Numbered from the stretch's first letter, positions 18,768 through 27,963 are shown. The stretch: 64,000 nucleotides of DNA from Bacteroidota bacterium (GCA_006226425.1 SBGX01000028.1:41163-105162), one strand, 5' to 3'. The notes: generated from the letters alone by a model not told the origin. Program-made: numbers and translations.

Positions 18768-21477
18768 TGCCCCCCACCTTTTTTGTACTATTAAACTTAT
18801 ATGTAATCCGCCCAAGAAAATACCTGGTAATTATGGTTGATCTTGTATCTGTAATGATATTCCCTGATACAAGGCGGTCTGCATTGACATTTTGACCCAA
18901 AATATCATATACATCAAGTGCTAAAATCAAGTTCTCCCCTTTCAAAAAGTCCCGCGATAGAGACGCATTCCAAATAAAAAAGTTGACATTATATCCGTCA
19001 GCACGCTGCATATTGAGTGTATATTCAAAATCTGTCTCGAAGTATATCTTCCAGGGCAGATCCCACTCCAGACTTCCGTCAAAACTTTGTGAAGAGTACG
19101 GCAGGCTTTGCTCATTAATCGAGCTCTTCGCCGCTGAAATATCATAGTTGGCACCTAATGAAATCTCGAAGTCATCCTGTTCCACAGTCAGTTCCAAACC
19201 TCCCCCAAGATTAGCATTAATCGTGGTATTCAATTCCCCGTTAATTTCGTTATACATCCTACTATAAGACATATAGACGTCCGGAGATACTTCTAGAAAC
19301 TTCTTAAACAACGAGAATCCACCACCAAAATTCGCAGAACTAAAGGAATTTCCATCCACATTAATTGTAGATGAATAGGTTCGGCCAAAGTTATCATAGA
19401 GCACCGAACTCGCAAAGGCATTTTGCGTGACCGAATGATTAAAGGAAGACCAAAAATAAGTCCCCGATAAAGGTTTATAAACGCTATATGACCCCGAAAA
19501 ACTATGGACAAAATTCGGTTTCAAATCCGGATTACCGACTAGTATTCTGTTTGGATTGGAATTGTCATTTACGGGTTGCAATTGACTCACGGTTGGTTGC
19601 GACGACGAGGTGTTGTAGTTAAGTGTCAATCGGTTGTGTTGACTAATTTTAAAAATATACTTGGCTACGGGAAGCAAATTACTAATATCCTGATTAATGA
19701 TTTTTCCGGTGATCAAATTTTTATTGTCAATCCGAACATTCCGCGCATTTAAGCCAATCGACAACCTGCTTTTCTTGTGCTTATAGATGAACTGCGCCCC
19801 CACCTTATTTTGAAGTCTGGAACTTTCAAAATCGTTGGAAAGAGTGGAATCAAGTAGATTATAATTTCCCATCTCTCGGTTATAGGTGAGTCGATCCTGA
19901 TCATCCGAATCGGCATTCAAATTATAGCTCAACTCCAATTTCAACTTTTTGCCAAGGGGCTCCAGGTATGAGATTCTCCCGTAATGAGATTTTGAAAGGG
20001 TTCTACTCTCTTTTCGTTGATCCGTGACCTCCTTAAACGTTGGGAGTACTACACTTGAGTCCTCAATGTAAAGGTATCCCTCGGATGAGTTTCTATCCTG
20101 AGAAAATCGATATGAACTACGCAATTGCCTTCCCTTCTTTCGAAAATCTCTATTCAAACCTATTCTCGCATTTAAGCTCATTCCTTCCGATTGATTTCGA
20201 TTACTTACATCCGTATACCTGGAAAGTTTGAGATCCTCAAATAAAAAATCTGTCCTGGAAAATTCACTCGAAGCAGATTTATTGAAAACGACCTGAGGTT
20301 CAATTTCTAAAGTTGTCAGAGAATCAAGTTTCTGAGTCAATTTCAAATTAAAAATATGAGATTCATGGAGGTTGTCTGAGTTATTCTCTACATCAGTAAC
20401 GTAGGAGGTATCCTCAAAAATGTATTGAGAACGATTAAAGTTTTGTCGCTTTAATCCCTGGTTTTGATAAGTATAATTGACTCCAATTTCGGTAGATTTT
20501 GTCAACTGATCGTGGTAATAAGCTCCTGTTTTAAAGGTCGATGGAATTCCGTCCCCCTGATCGTTACTAAAATTCATTCGGTTACCGCCGCCGCCCTGAT
20601 CCCAACTAACAATTCCATATCGATACATATCCCCCCAGGCCAAACTCGATTTCATCGTATTGGCTCCCAAAACGAATAGAGATACTTTCTGCTTTTTGTT
20701 AAACTTATTCGCCAAAAACTCTCCTTCATAATACTTCTGAGCATCCGACCCAAATGCCAACTTTCCAAAATATCCTTTTTTCGCCTCTTCCTTTAGCCGC
20801 AAGTCCAGCACTTTGATTGTCTCTGTATCATCTGTTGAATTCTCATCTCTTTTTTCATAGATTTCCACCGTTTCAATCCCCTTGGCTCCCAGATTTTTGG
20901 TTGCCATTGTTGGGTCCGCCCCAAAAAATTCATCACCATCCACTAAAACCTGTTGAATGTCCTGTCCCTGAGCCTGAATTGAACCATCCGAATTGACTTT
21001 GATTCCCGGCAACTTTTTCAACAGGTCTTCTACGACCGCATTTGGTTTTGTTGCAAATGAATCTGCCACATATACGAGCGTATCTCCTTTAAAATAGACC
21101 GGATCCTTGTATGCATAGATCACCACTTCCTTAATCTCCTGCATTTTAGGAGGAAGAAGAATTCGATTGATATCAAACTCCTTATTTTCAGCACTCCCAA
21201 AAAGGTAATAGGAATTCTCTCCATATTTTGGATGACTAAACAACAATTGGATAGTATCAATTGGCAAGTTCATTTCAAAACGCCCATCCTTATCTGTCCT
21301 ACGAAAATCTAACAGGAGGGAATCTCGAATCCGAATCGCGGTAGCCAGAGAATATTGCAATGGTCGATTATTGTCATTGGTATCTATCACGACTCCACGA
21401 ATATGCATTTCATCCTGCCCCAGCACGATCTGGCTCAAAAACAGAAAGAGCAAACATAAATAGAGTTTGTGGGTCAT
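18754..21477 (-). CDS. TonB-dependent receptor-like outer-membrane beta-barrel protein
   Basis: A 907-residue protein with a signal peptide (MTHKLYLCLLFLFLSQIVLG, cut before QDEMH). A carboxypeptidase-regulatory-like domain follows (about 24-110; MHIRGVVIDTND). Then a plug-like domain (about 115-230; VVEDLLKKLPGIKV, QQVLVDGDEFFG, KGIETVEIYEK) and a long antiparallel barrel of alternating aromatic/polar strands to the C-terminus (RYFLGRITYKF). It should sit in the outer membrane. I see no separate TonB box, so uptake versus structural or export roles are open. It is the first gene of a two-gene unit with the GLPGLI protein. Confidence 0.85.
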   Translation of the reverse strand: MTHKLYLCLLFLFLSQIVLGQDEMHIRGVVIDTNDNNRPLQYSLATAIRIRDSLLLDFRRTDKDGRFEMNLPIDTIQLLFSHPKYGENSYYLFGSAENKEFDINRILLPPKMQEIKEVVIYAYKDPVYFKGDTLVYVADSFATKPNAVVEDLLKKLPGIKVNSDGSIQAQGQDIQQVLVDGDEFFGADPTMATKNLGAKGIETVEIYEKRDENSTDDTETIKVLDLRLKEEAKKGYFGKLAFGSDAQKYYEGEFLANKFNKKQKVSLFVLGANTMKSSLAWGDMYRYGIVSWDQGGGGNRMNFSNDQGDGIPSTFKTGAYYHDQLTKSTEIGVNYTYQNQGLKRQNFNRSQYIFEDTSYVTDVENNSDNLHESHIFNLKLTQKLDSLTTLEIEPQVVFNKSASSEFSRTDFLFEDLKLSRYTDVSNRNQSEGMSLNARIGLNRDFRKKGRQLRSSYRFSQDRNSSEGYLYIEDSSVVLPTFKEVTDQRKESRTLSKSHYGRISYLEPLGKKLKLELSYNLNADSDDQDRLTYNREMGNYNLLDSTLSNDFESSRLQNKVGAQFIYKHKKSRLSIGLNARNVRIDNKNLITGKIINQDISNLLPVAKYIFKISQHNRLTLNYNTSSSQPTVSQLQPVNDNSNPNRILVGNPDLKPNFVHSFSGSYSVYKPLSGTYFWSSFNHSVTQNAFASSVLYDNFGRTYSSTINVDGNSFSSANFGGGFSLFKKFLEVSPDVYMSYSRMYNEINGELNTTINANLGGGLELTVEQDDFEISLGANYDISAAKSSINEQSLPYSSQSFDGSLEWDLPWKIYFETDFEYTLNMQRADGYNVNFFIWNASLSRDFLKGENLILALDVYDILGQNVNADRLVSGNIITDTRSTIITRYFLGRITYKFNSTKKVGGNEYF

Positions 21478-21570
21478 TTTCCTATCTTACCAATTCTACA
21501 AGAATACATAAGAATTTCCGAACCAATGGGTTCAGAACTGTTAAAAAGTACAAATTATGACTATAACAAC

Positions 21571-21602
21571 AAAAGGGGTTCTCGTTACAGAAAACCCCTT
21601 TC
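21571..21602 (-). terminator. Intrinsic terminator of the ssb operon
   Basis: AAAGGGGTT (21572-21580) pairs with AACCCCTTT (21593-21601) around a 12-base loop. On the minus strand the stem is followed by TTTTGTTGTTA. It lies 37 bases after the last ssb stop and separates that operon from the barrel gene. Confidence 0.7.
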
Positions 21603-21638
21603 TTTCAGGTTAGGTTGTTGGTTGTAGGTAGGTGTGTT

Positions 21639-21941
21639 TTAGAGGCCGACAACATGTTGGACCTCAATTTCGAGGGTTTGAATTAACCTCCCCGTTTCAT
21701 TCAGGTAAGTTCGCTTCACCTGTCGTCCGGTTACAGCTATCTGTTTTCCCCTTTTGGCATACAACTCAATGAAGCGAGCTACATTTCCCCAGGCAAAAAG
21801 CTTATACCAACCATCTTTGGTAGAGTTGGAAAGCTTTCTATTTCCTTTCATCTGAAACCTGGCTACTTTAGCCCCGTTTCCCGTATCTGTCACCTGTGGA
21901 TCAGTAAGGATATTTCCAACTATTGTGATTTGATTTTTCAT
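21639..21941 (-). CDS. Small single-stranded DNA-binding protein, third in tandem
   Basis: A 100-residue SSB/OB-fold protein: NQITIVGNILTDPQVTDTGN, then VARFQMKGNRKL, the SSB core WYKLFAWGNVARFI and the strand GKQIAVTGRQVKRTYLNETG. It ends VQHVVGL right after the OB fold, so it has no linker and no acidic C-terminal tail. Housekeeping SSB is about 150-180 aa with such a tail, so this is an accessory paralogue. It lacks the usual TEWH, having DGWYK. It lies 4 bases after the second ssb gene. Binding to ssDNA is inferred from fold only. Confidence 0.8.
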   Translation of the reverse strand: MKNQITIVGNILTDPQVTDTGNGAKVARFQMKGNRKLSNSTKDGWYKLFAWGNVARFIELYAKRGKQIAVTGRQVKRTYLNETGRLIQTLEIEVQHVVGL

Positions 21942-21945
21942 GATT

Positions 21946-22257
21946 CTATAGAATTACTAAATCGTTAACTTCGACTTCGGTGATTTGTCTTTTTCCACTG
22001 GAAGTATGGTAATATCTGGAGATCAGACGACCCTCTATAGCCAACTTAATTCCTTTCTGACCTAATTCTTCCATAATCCGCACCCAATTTCCCCAGGCCA
22101 TGACCCGGTGCCATTGTTTTCTTTTCAACAACTCTCCCTTTTCATCTAAATAAGGCTCTTGTGTAGACAACGAAAAGCGAACTATTCGTTGTCCGTCGGG
22201 CAGCACCTGAAACTTCGGTTCAGAGCTTATTTTCCCAATCAAATTCACGTAATTCAT
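21946..22257 (-). CDS. Small single-stranded DNA-binding protein, second in tandem
   Basis: A 103-residue SSB-fold protein: YVNLIGKISSEPKFQVLPDG, VRFSLSTQEPYLD, KQWHRVMAWGNWVRIM and KLAIEGRLISRYYHTSSGK. It ends in VEVNDLVIL, with no C-terminal tail. The Trp-His pair and the second Trp of the SSB core are kept, and an extra Trp (GNW) is present. The start ATG overlaps the first ssb stop (ATGA, 22254-22257), so the two are translated together. It is only distantly like its two neighbours. Confidence 0.8.
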   Translation of the reverse strand: MNYVNLIGKISSEPKFQVLPDGQRIVRFSLSTQEPYLDEKGELLKRKQWHRVMAWGNWVRIMEELGQKGIKLAIEGRLISRYYHTSSGKRQITEVEVNDLVIL

Positions 22258-22637
22258 ACCGCTTTTTTCTTAATTGGTTTTACCTCCGTTTTATGCTCGT
22301 GCTGATTTCTTTTCAGGAGCACAAACTCGTGCAACTCTACTTCAGTCACGTTGCGCTGTTCTCCGTCCTTAGCGGTGAACTGACGATTTACAATTCGACC
22401 TTCAAGGACAACTTCACTCCCCTTATCAAGGGTCGATACGACTCTTTCGGCGACATTTCCCCAAGCCTTAATCTGATGCCAGTTTGTTTGATCCTGCCAC
22501 ACCCCTTCCTTATCCTTGTAAACTTCATGTGTAGCCAGGGAAAAGAAGCTAAGCTTATAATCTCCTTTTACTGTTTGCAACTCAGGCTTTGCACCCACTC
22601 TTCCAATTAACTGAACTTTGTTTCTTAGCGTGTTCAT
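22254..22637 (-). CDS. Small single-stranded DNA-binding protein, first in tandem
   Basis: A 127-residue SSB: NKVQLIGRVGAKPELQTVKG, KLSFFSLATHEVYKDKEG, TNWHQIKAWGNVAERV and SEVVLEGRIVNRQFTAKDG, the closest of the three to ordinary bacterial SSB. After the OB fold (ends near residue 108) the tail is short and strongly basic (KTEVKPIKKKAV), the opposite of the acidic partner-binding tip of replicative SSB. It heads a three-gene ssb operon with a 4-base overlap to the next gene. Confidence 0.85.
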   Translation of the reverse strand: MNTLRNKVQLIGRVGAKPELQTVKGDYKLSFFSLATHEVYKDKEGVWQDQTNWHQIKAWGNVAERVVSTLDKGSEVVLEGRIVNRQFTAKDGEQRNVTEVELHEFVLLKRNQHEHKTEVKPIKKKAV

Positions 22638-22857
22638 AACGTTGAATTTTGGTTAAACTTCTCGTCTATTTCGACCTCACAAAGCTCTGAAGCAACAAAA
22701 ATTCGAATCGGTTATTAAACATTTGTTTTCGTTTGTTATTCGTTTATAATTATTTAAAAACGTTTTTTATACTGATTATCAATTAATTATCTTTAAAATG
22801 TTTTTATACCTCAAATAAGGAGGATTTCTTAATTTTAGCATTCAAATAGGCTTATTT
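22638..22857. other. AT-rich divergent intergenic region
   Basis: Between the divergent ssb operon and acyltransferase gene. It contains two near-identical direct repeats, TCGTTTGTTAT and TCGTTTATAAT (about 22729-22750), and an AGGAGG at 22819-22824 too far from any start to serve as ribosome-binding site. I find no full TAnnTTTG box with a TTG partner on either strand; TAATTTTA near 22832 and TATCTTTA near 22789 are one-mismatch candidates for the plus strand. Confidence 0.4.
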
Positions 22858-23982
22858 GTGTCTGCACAATCAACCATTTTTCGGCAAATCTCCCAAATTC
22901 CCGATCGTTATAAACGAGTCGTATCAGGAGGCTTGTATGATGCAAAACTGGATGGAATTCGATTCTTAGCTGTTATCTCCGTCGTGCTTTGTCATATCTC
23001 AAATCACACGGACATCTATGGCGGATTCAGGGACTCCGTTAGCTTTGTTCGGGCCAACTTTATTTACAACCTTTTCCAGGGAATCAGCCTCCTATTCGTG
23101 TTAAGTAGTTACCTACTGAGCTCCTATCTATTTCGAAACAGTATCCGGGAAAAAATAAAATCATACTATTATCGACGTTTTATCCGAATTTTTCCTCCCT
23201 ATGCAATCGTGCTCACAATTTGCTTTGTTGTCTTGGTCTTCATTCTGAATAAGATTGACGTTGAAAATGGCTGGGAGCATTACCTGGCCTCGCTCTTCTT
23301 TGCAAACAACTTTGTTTATCCTTTTACGCATCCCATCATCATGCCTATTGGTTGGACCATTGAACTGGAAATCCAATTCTATTGTATCTTACCTTTGTTT
23401 CTTTGGGTGTACAAAAAGAACATGGCTTTAGGTCGTGGAATTACGCTTTTCTCTCTGCTTCTTTTACCTCCTCTGCTTGGATCTTTTGACTGGTACGAAC
23501 ACACCTTTCTGGTCTTCCAAATCCCCTACTTCATGGCCGGTGTACTCCTGGCAGATCTTTCCTTAAACTACAAGAAAAGAAAGCAAATTCCCCGATGGAT
23601 TTCCGGCACCATTGGATCGCTCTGTCTTTTGACCTTGTTTCTTCTTAACTGGTACTATGTTGAATTGAAGGGGGTCAAAATTGACCTGGCACCATTACTG
23701 ATTCTTATTGCCCTGTACTTAATGATTCATCACAACTTCCTTAGCAAATTACTTTGTCAAAAGTGGTTCTGTTTCATTGGAAACATGGGATACAGTGTTT
23801 ATCTGATCCATATCCTAGTCATTTCCTTTCTCGGAAAATTTACCCTGCATATACGTATTGGAGATGAATTTTTACCCAACTTCATACTGCAATGCTTTCT
23901 TCTGATCCCAGCAATTCTGATTGTCTCGACAATCTTCTACCGTCTTGTAGAATATCCTCTTATGCAAAAAGGAAAAGCTTAA
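22858..23982 (+). CDS. Acyltransferase 3 family membrane protein
   Basis: A 374-residue polytopic membrane protein of the OafA/YrhL acyltransferase-3 family, which transfers acetyl or other acyl groups to surface glycans. The N-terminal signature LDGIRFLAVISVVLCH (31-46) carries the family's essential His (His46), and an Arg-rich first cytoplasmic loop (SYYYRRFIRIFPPYAIV) follows. Roughly ten hydrophobic segments are seen. The start is GTG at 22858; no in-frame ATG precedes the first helix. No glycan-synthesis genes lie nearby, so the acceptor is unknown. The stop abuts the convergent topB stop with no space between. Confidence 0.85.
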   Translation: MSAQSTIFRQISQIPDRYKRVVSGGLYDAKLDGIRFLAVISVVLCHISNHTDIYGGFRDSVSFVRANFIYNLFQGISLLFVLSSYLLSSYLFRNSIREKIKSYYYRRFIRIFPPYAIVLTICFVVLVFILNKIDVENGWEHYLASLFFANNFVYPFTHPIIMPIGWTIELEIQFYCILPLFLWVYKKNMALGRGITLFSLLLLPPLLGSFDWYEHTFLVFQIPYFMAGVLLADLSLNYKKRKQIPRWISGTIGSLCLLTLFLLNWYYVELKGVKIDLAPLLILIALYLMIHHNFLSKLLCQKWFCFIGNMGYSVYLIHILVISFLGKFTLHIRIGDEFLPNFILQCFLLIPAILIVSTIFYRLVEYPLMQKGKA

Positions 23983-26061
23983 TTAGGCTTCAAACTCTAT
24001 ATTGTACGACGCATTGAGGATCAACTTTCCATCCTTTTTCTCTTCAGAACCAGGAACAACAAAACCCTTTATCTTATTTGTTTTCCCCTTGGTAACCAAT
24101 TGCTCCACCTGTTTATCTGTGAGCATTTTCCCCAATATTTCAAATGGTAATTTAAACCCACATTGCTGATAATTGGAACAGCCGTATGCTTTTTTCCCTT
24201 TTACAAGAAGATGTTCAGAACACTTGGGACATTTCAATTCCGCAGGTGTTGTTACTTTCTTTTGCTCTGGCTCTTGTGTTTTCTCAGGTTGAATTGAAAT
24301 GACCCGGTGTGTATTAAATATCACTTCATCACACAGGGAACTCACCATATAAATAAGTTCTTTTTTAAAAACCTCCACCTCATAATCCCCCTTTTCAATC
24401 AACCTTAATTTTTTCTCCCACAACCCCGTTAATTCCGCACTCTTTAACAGATCATTTTGAATCGTATCAATCAAATCAATACCCGTCTGGGTTGGGTGAA
24501 TATTTTTGCGCTTCTTTTCAATGTACTTCCTGCGAAACAGTGTCTCGATGATATTTGCTCTGGTGGATGGTCGCCCAATTCCATTGTCTTTCATCAATTC
24601 TCTTGTTTCCTCATCTTCCACCTGTTTTCCTGCTGTTTCCATTGCTCTCAACAAAGTGGCTTCAGTATATGGCTTGGGCGGGCTTGTCGTCCCTTTATGA
24701 ATAAAAGGCTCATGTGGACCACTCTCCCCCTCTCTGAACTCAGGCATTACTTGTTCCTCCTCCTTACTTGCTTTTCCCTGCTCGTACACTTCTCTCCATC
24801 CTGGTTCCAACACCTGTTTTCCTGTTGCCTTGAACTCAATTTGATCTACTTTTCCCAAAACAGTGGTATGCGACACCTTGCATACCGGATAGAAGGCTGC
24901 TATGAATCTCCGTGCAATCAAATCATAGATGTGCTGCTCTTGAGGGCTAATTCCTGAAGGAACCACACCCGTTGGGATGATGGCATGGTGATCCGTTACT
25001 TTCTTGTTATTAAAAACGGTTTTTAGATTCGGTATCTCCTGCTGAAGGAGTGGTTCAACCAATTTCTGGTAATACTTCATTCCTTTGAGTATCCCGGGAA
25101 CTTTTGGATAGATATCCTCCGAAAGATACGTGGTGTCCACCCTTGGATAAGTCACCAGTTTCTTTTCATACAGGTTCTGTACATACTTCAGGGTTTGATC
25201 CGCTGAATAAGAATGTGCCTTGTTCGCTTCTACCTGTAATGAAGTCAAATCAAAAAGACGTGGGTTCCCTTCCTTCCCTTCTTTCTGCTCAAAAGAGCTG
25301 ATTTCGAATGGAGCGTTTTTTAAGTAATCTAATCCTTTTTGAGCTTTCTCCTCAGATCCAAGGCGATCAATGCTTGCATTGAATTCTGTTTCTCTGTACA
25401 CTGTTTTCAACTCCCAGTAGTCCTGTGCCACAAAAGCATCGATCTCCTTTTGACGTTGTACGATCATTGCCAGCGTAGGTGTTTGTACACGGCCTACGGA
25501 CAAGGTTGCTTTACCCCTTCCAAACTTTTTGGTAAATAATCTGGTTGCGTTGATCCCCAGTAACCAATCCCCAATCGCCCGGGCACTCCCTGCTGCATAA
25601 AGATTATTATATTCTTCTGAGTTCTTCAGACGATCAAAGCCCTCTTTAATTGCTTCTTCCGTTAATGAGGAAATCCATAATCGTTTCACCGGTGCCTGGC
25701 ATTTCGCCTTCAACAACACCCATCTTTGGATCAATTCTCCCTCCTGGCCGGCATCACCACAATTAATCACCTCTTCTGCTTCTTGCACCAGCCTGGTGAT
25801 GGTTCTAAACTGTTTCTGCACCCCCTGATCTTCCATGACTTTGACTCCGAAACTGGATGGAATCATCGGCAGGTCTTCCAATCGCCAGGCTTTCCATTTT
25901 TCCAAATAGTCATGTGGTTCTTTCAAGGTGCAAAGATGTCCGAAAGTCCATGTTACCTGATAGCCATTTCCTTCCATGTATCCATCTCTGGATTGGTTCG
26001 CACCAAGAATTTTTGCGATATCCCTGGCCACACTTGGTTTCTCAGCTATACAAACTTTCAA
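23983..26061 (-). CDS. topB: DNA topoisomerase III (type IA)
   Basis: A 692-residue type IA topoisomerase that decatenates and unknots DNA through a 5'-phosphotyrosine intermediate. The Toprim domain opens with MKVCIAEKPSVARDIAKILG; the acidic DxD-like site lies near INCGDAGQEGELI; the catalytic Tyr is in KKLVTYPRVDTTYL. ATRLFTKKFGRGKATLSVGR and DNGIGRPSTRANIIETL are typical. The C-terminus has a four-Cys zinc ribbon (CPKCSEHLLVKG to CSNYQQCGF). It is the last gene of thyA-capA-folA-topB, 2 bases after folA. Length and TopB-type motifs distinguish it from TopA. Confidence 0.94.
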   Translation of the reverse strand: MKVCIAEKPSVARDIAKILGANQSRDGYMEGNGYQVTWTFGHLCTLKEPHDYLEKWKAWRLEDLPMIPSSFGVKVMEDQGVQKQFRTITRLVQEAEEVINCGDAGQEGELIQRWVLLKAKCQAPVKRLWISSLTEEAIKEGFDRLKNSEEYNNLYAAGSARAIGDWLLGINATRLFTKKFGRGKATLSVGRVQTPTLAMIVQRQKEIDAFVAQDYWELKTVYRETEFNASIDRLGSEEKAQKGLDYLKNAPFEISSFEQKEGKEGNPRLFDLTSLQVEANKAHSYSADQTLKYVQNLYEKKLVTYPRVDTTYLSEDIYPKVPGILKGMKYYQKLVEPLLQQEIPNLKTVFNNKKVTDHHAIIPTGVVPSGISPQEQHIYDLIARRFIAAFYPVCKVSHTTVLGKVDQIEFKATGKQVLEPGWREVYEQGKASKEEEQVMPEFREGESGPHEPFIHKGTTSPPKPYTEATLLRAMETAGKQVEDEETRELMKDNGIGRPSTRANIIETLFRRKYIEKKRKNIHPTQTGIDLIDTIQNDLLKSAELTGLWEKKLRLIEKGDYEVEVFKKELIYMVSSLCDEVIFNTHRVISIQPEKTQEPEQKKVTTPAELKCPKCSEHLLVKGKKAYGCSNYQQCGFKLPFEILGKMLTDKQVEQLVTKGKTNKIKGFVVPGSEEKKDGKLILNASYNIEFEA

Positions 26062-26063
26062 CT

Positions 26064-26576
26064 TTACGCTTGCTTGAAATAGTGTTTTGTACGAAATGGA
26101 TAGGCATGTTTATCATCTACTTCCTGTCGGAGAATTTCTTCTCCCTCCCAGTCCATTAAATCCAACTCTGGAAAAAAAGTATCCGCTCCAAAGACGTGAT
26201 CGACCTCGGTAATGTACATTTCATCAACCACCCCCATCACGAGAGCTTCACGATAAATCTGACCACCACCAATAATAAACACCGTTCTCTGTTCATCCGT
26301 TTCTTTCAAATATTCCAGTGCTTTTTCCAAACTTTGAAATGTCAAACAGCCTGGGGCCTCAAATGACTGATTTCTGGATAGGACAATATTCTGCCGATTA
26401 GGGAGTGGTCGGTACTTTTCCGGGATTGAATCATAGTTCTTTCTTCCCATAATAACTACAGATCCTTCCGTCGTCTCTTTGAAGAATCTCATATCTCGAG
26501 GTAAATTCCACATCAAATCATTATTCTTCCCGATTCCTTTTTCCTGATCGTAAGCGACAATTAACTTAATCTTCAT
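26064..26576 (-). CDS. folA: Dihydrofolate reductase
   Basis: A 170-residue DHFR that regenerates tetrahydrofolate with NADPH. The active-site region IVAYDQEKGIGKNNDLMWNL is followed by PRDMRFFKETT (acidic substrate-binding residue), NADPH-site VIMGRKNYDSIP and FIIGGGQIYREAL (Gly-Gly pair). It works directly with thymidylate synthase, which makes dihydrofolate, in the same operon. Start overlaps the capA stop region by 4 bases (ATGA), implying coupling. Confidence 0.96.
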   Translation of the reverse strand: MKIKLIVAYDQEKGIGKNNDLMWNLPRDMRFFKETTEGSVVIMGRKNYDSIPEKYRPLPNRQNIVLSRNQSFEAPGCLTFQSLEKALEYLKETDEQRTVFIIGGGQIYREALVMGVVDEMYITEVDHVFGADTFFPELDLMDWEGEEILRQEVDDKHAYPFRTKHYFKQA

Positions 26577-27961
26577 TTCACCTCACTTTCTTTTATCTTC
26601 CAATCCCTTGTTTTCGGGTCTACCAGAAAAACTCCAATGGGATTCAAGCCCGCATCCTTCAAAAAACGTGCCTCACCGAATGCTTTTTTCGCGTCCTTAA
26701 AAACTCCATAAGTCAAAGCATAAGTTCCATCGTGTTTCAGTAATTGGTAAAATTCTTCCTGCAACACAGCAGGCACTTTGGTCTTGAAAGAGGGTTTAAC
26801 ACTTGTTTCCAGCACAACGGTATAGTGTTCTCCGAGCATTCGTTCATATTGTTCGACCAATGTCGTATCCTGACCCACTTTAAACTCTTGAACACCCTTG
26901 CCGTGATCTCGATATAGCTTACGACTATCTTCATAGAACTGCTTGGACTTGCTCAACTCTTCTGGATTGAGAAAGCCTGGAAAATGTCGGTTATAATCAA
27001 AGTCAGGTAGAATGTAATATGGTTTTGTCGAGCTCTCCTGACGAGGGTGTACCCAGGTCAGCACATAGTCATTGGATGCGATTGATACTTTTCCGGCCTT
27101 CTTACTTAAGTTGGCACGAACCATCACACCACCATCCCGATACCTCGTTCGCTGATTGGAAACAAAATTACCCAATGACCATACGGTCATTCGATCTCTG
27201 TCTCCAACATGTTGTTGAACGATTGGTTGCAAGACATGTGGATGACCTCCCACGACCATATCAGCTCCCTGATCATAACAAAACCTCTCCCATTTCTTCT
27301 GATAAGCATCAGGAAGGGGCTTATACTCTGAGCCCCAATGCAAGGTACAAATAATCCAATCCGCCTTTAGGGCTTTGGCCCGGGCAAAATCCCGAATCAT
27401 CACCTGAGTATCAATATAATTGATAATTAAAGGAGCTGGCACCTTCAGTCCATTGGTTCCGTATGTATAGTTCAACACGGCAATCCGCATTCCTTGCTCT
27501 TCCCAAATCAGGGGGTAAAGAGAATCGCGCTCTTTACGATTTCGGAATGTCCCTGTATGTCGGACCCCTAATTTATCCAATACATCTAGTGTTTTTCGCA
27601 CTCCTTTGGCTCCACCGTCACAAGAGTGATTGTTTGCTGTAAGGATCAGATTAAATCCTGCGTTCACCAATGCTTCAGACAAACTGGGTGGCGCTGAAAA
27701 TTGCGGATAACCCTTATATGGTTTTCCTGCATGAGTAACCTCCAAATTTGCAATAGCTAGATCAGCCTGTTGAATAACTGGTCGAACAAAACGAAAACAA
27801 TCATGGTAATCATACGAATCACTATTCTTATTATAAGCTGCTTTCAATTGACCTCCATGTTGCATCACATCTCCAACGAACAGACACTGAAGTGTGTTGT
27901 CCTGACTCCATCCGGACAACAAGGTTAGTACGAACAATAAAGAGACAATAAACTTCATCAT
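26573..27961 (-). CDS. CapA family exported metallophosphatase-like protein with SPOR-like C-terminus
   Basis: A 462-residue protein with a signal peptide (FIVSLLFVLTLLSGWSQ). The CapA/PgsA-type metallophosphoesterase domain covers about 25-300: LFVGDVMQHGG, ANLEVTHAGKPYKGYP, LILTANNHSCDGGAKG, CTLHWGSEYKP and VVGGHPHVLQPI carry the metal-binding Asp, Asn and His residues. The last ~60 residues (YALTYGVFKDAKKAFGEARF) resemble a SPOR domain, which binds denuded peptidoglycan. In other bacteria CapA belongs to poly-gamma-glutamate machinery, but no capBC is here. It sits between thyA and folA, 2 bases and -4 bases away, an unexpected partner for folate enzymes. Substrate unknown. Confidence 0.8.
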   Translation of the reverse strand: MMKFIVSLLFVLTLLSGWSQDNTLQCLFVGDVMQHGGQLKAAYNKNSDSYDYHDCFRFVRPVIQQADLAIANLEVTHAGKPYKGYPQFSAPPSLSEALVNAGFNLILTANNHSCDGGAKGVRKTLDVLDKLGVRHTGTFRNRKERDSLYPLIWEEQGMRIAVLNYTYGTNGLKVPAPLIINYIDTQVMIRDFARAKALKADWIICTLHWGSEYKPLPDAYQKKWERFCYDQGADMVVGGHPHVLQPIVQQHVGDRDRMTVWSLGNFVSNQRTRYRDGGVMVRANLSKKAGKVSIASNDYVLTWVHPRQESSTKPYYILPDFDYNRHFPGFLNPEELSKSKQFYEDSRKLYRDHGKGVQEFKVGQDTTLVEQYERMLGEHYTVVLETSVKPSFKTKVPAVLQEEFYQLLKHDGTYALTYGVFKDAKKAFGEARFLKDAGLNPIGVFLVDPKTRDWKIKESEVK

Positions 27962-27963
27962 GT

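Noticed and set aside
22819..22824. AGGAGG as ribosome-binding site of the acyltransferase
   Set aside because: It lies 34 bases before the GTG start and no closer start codon follows in frame; the phylum rarely uses such sites.
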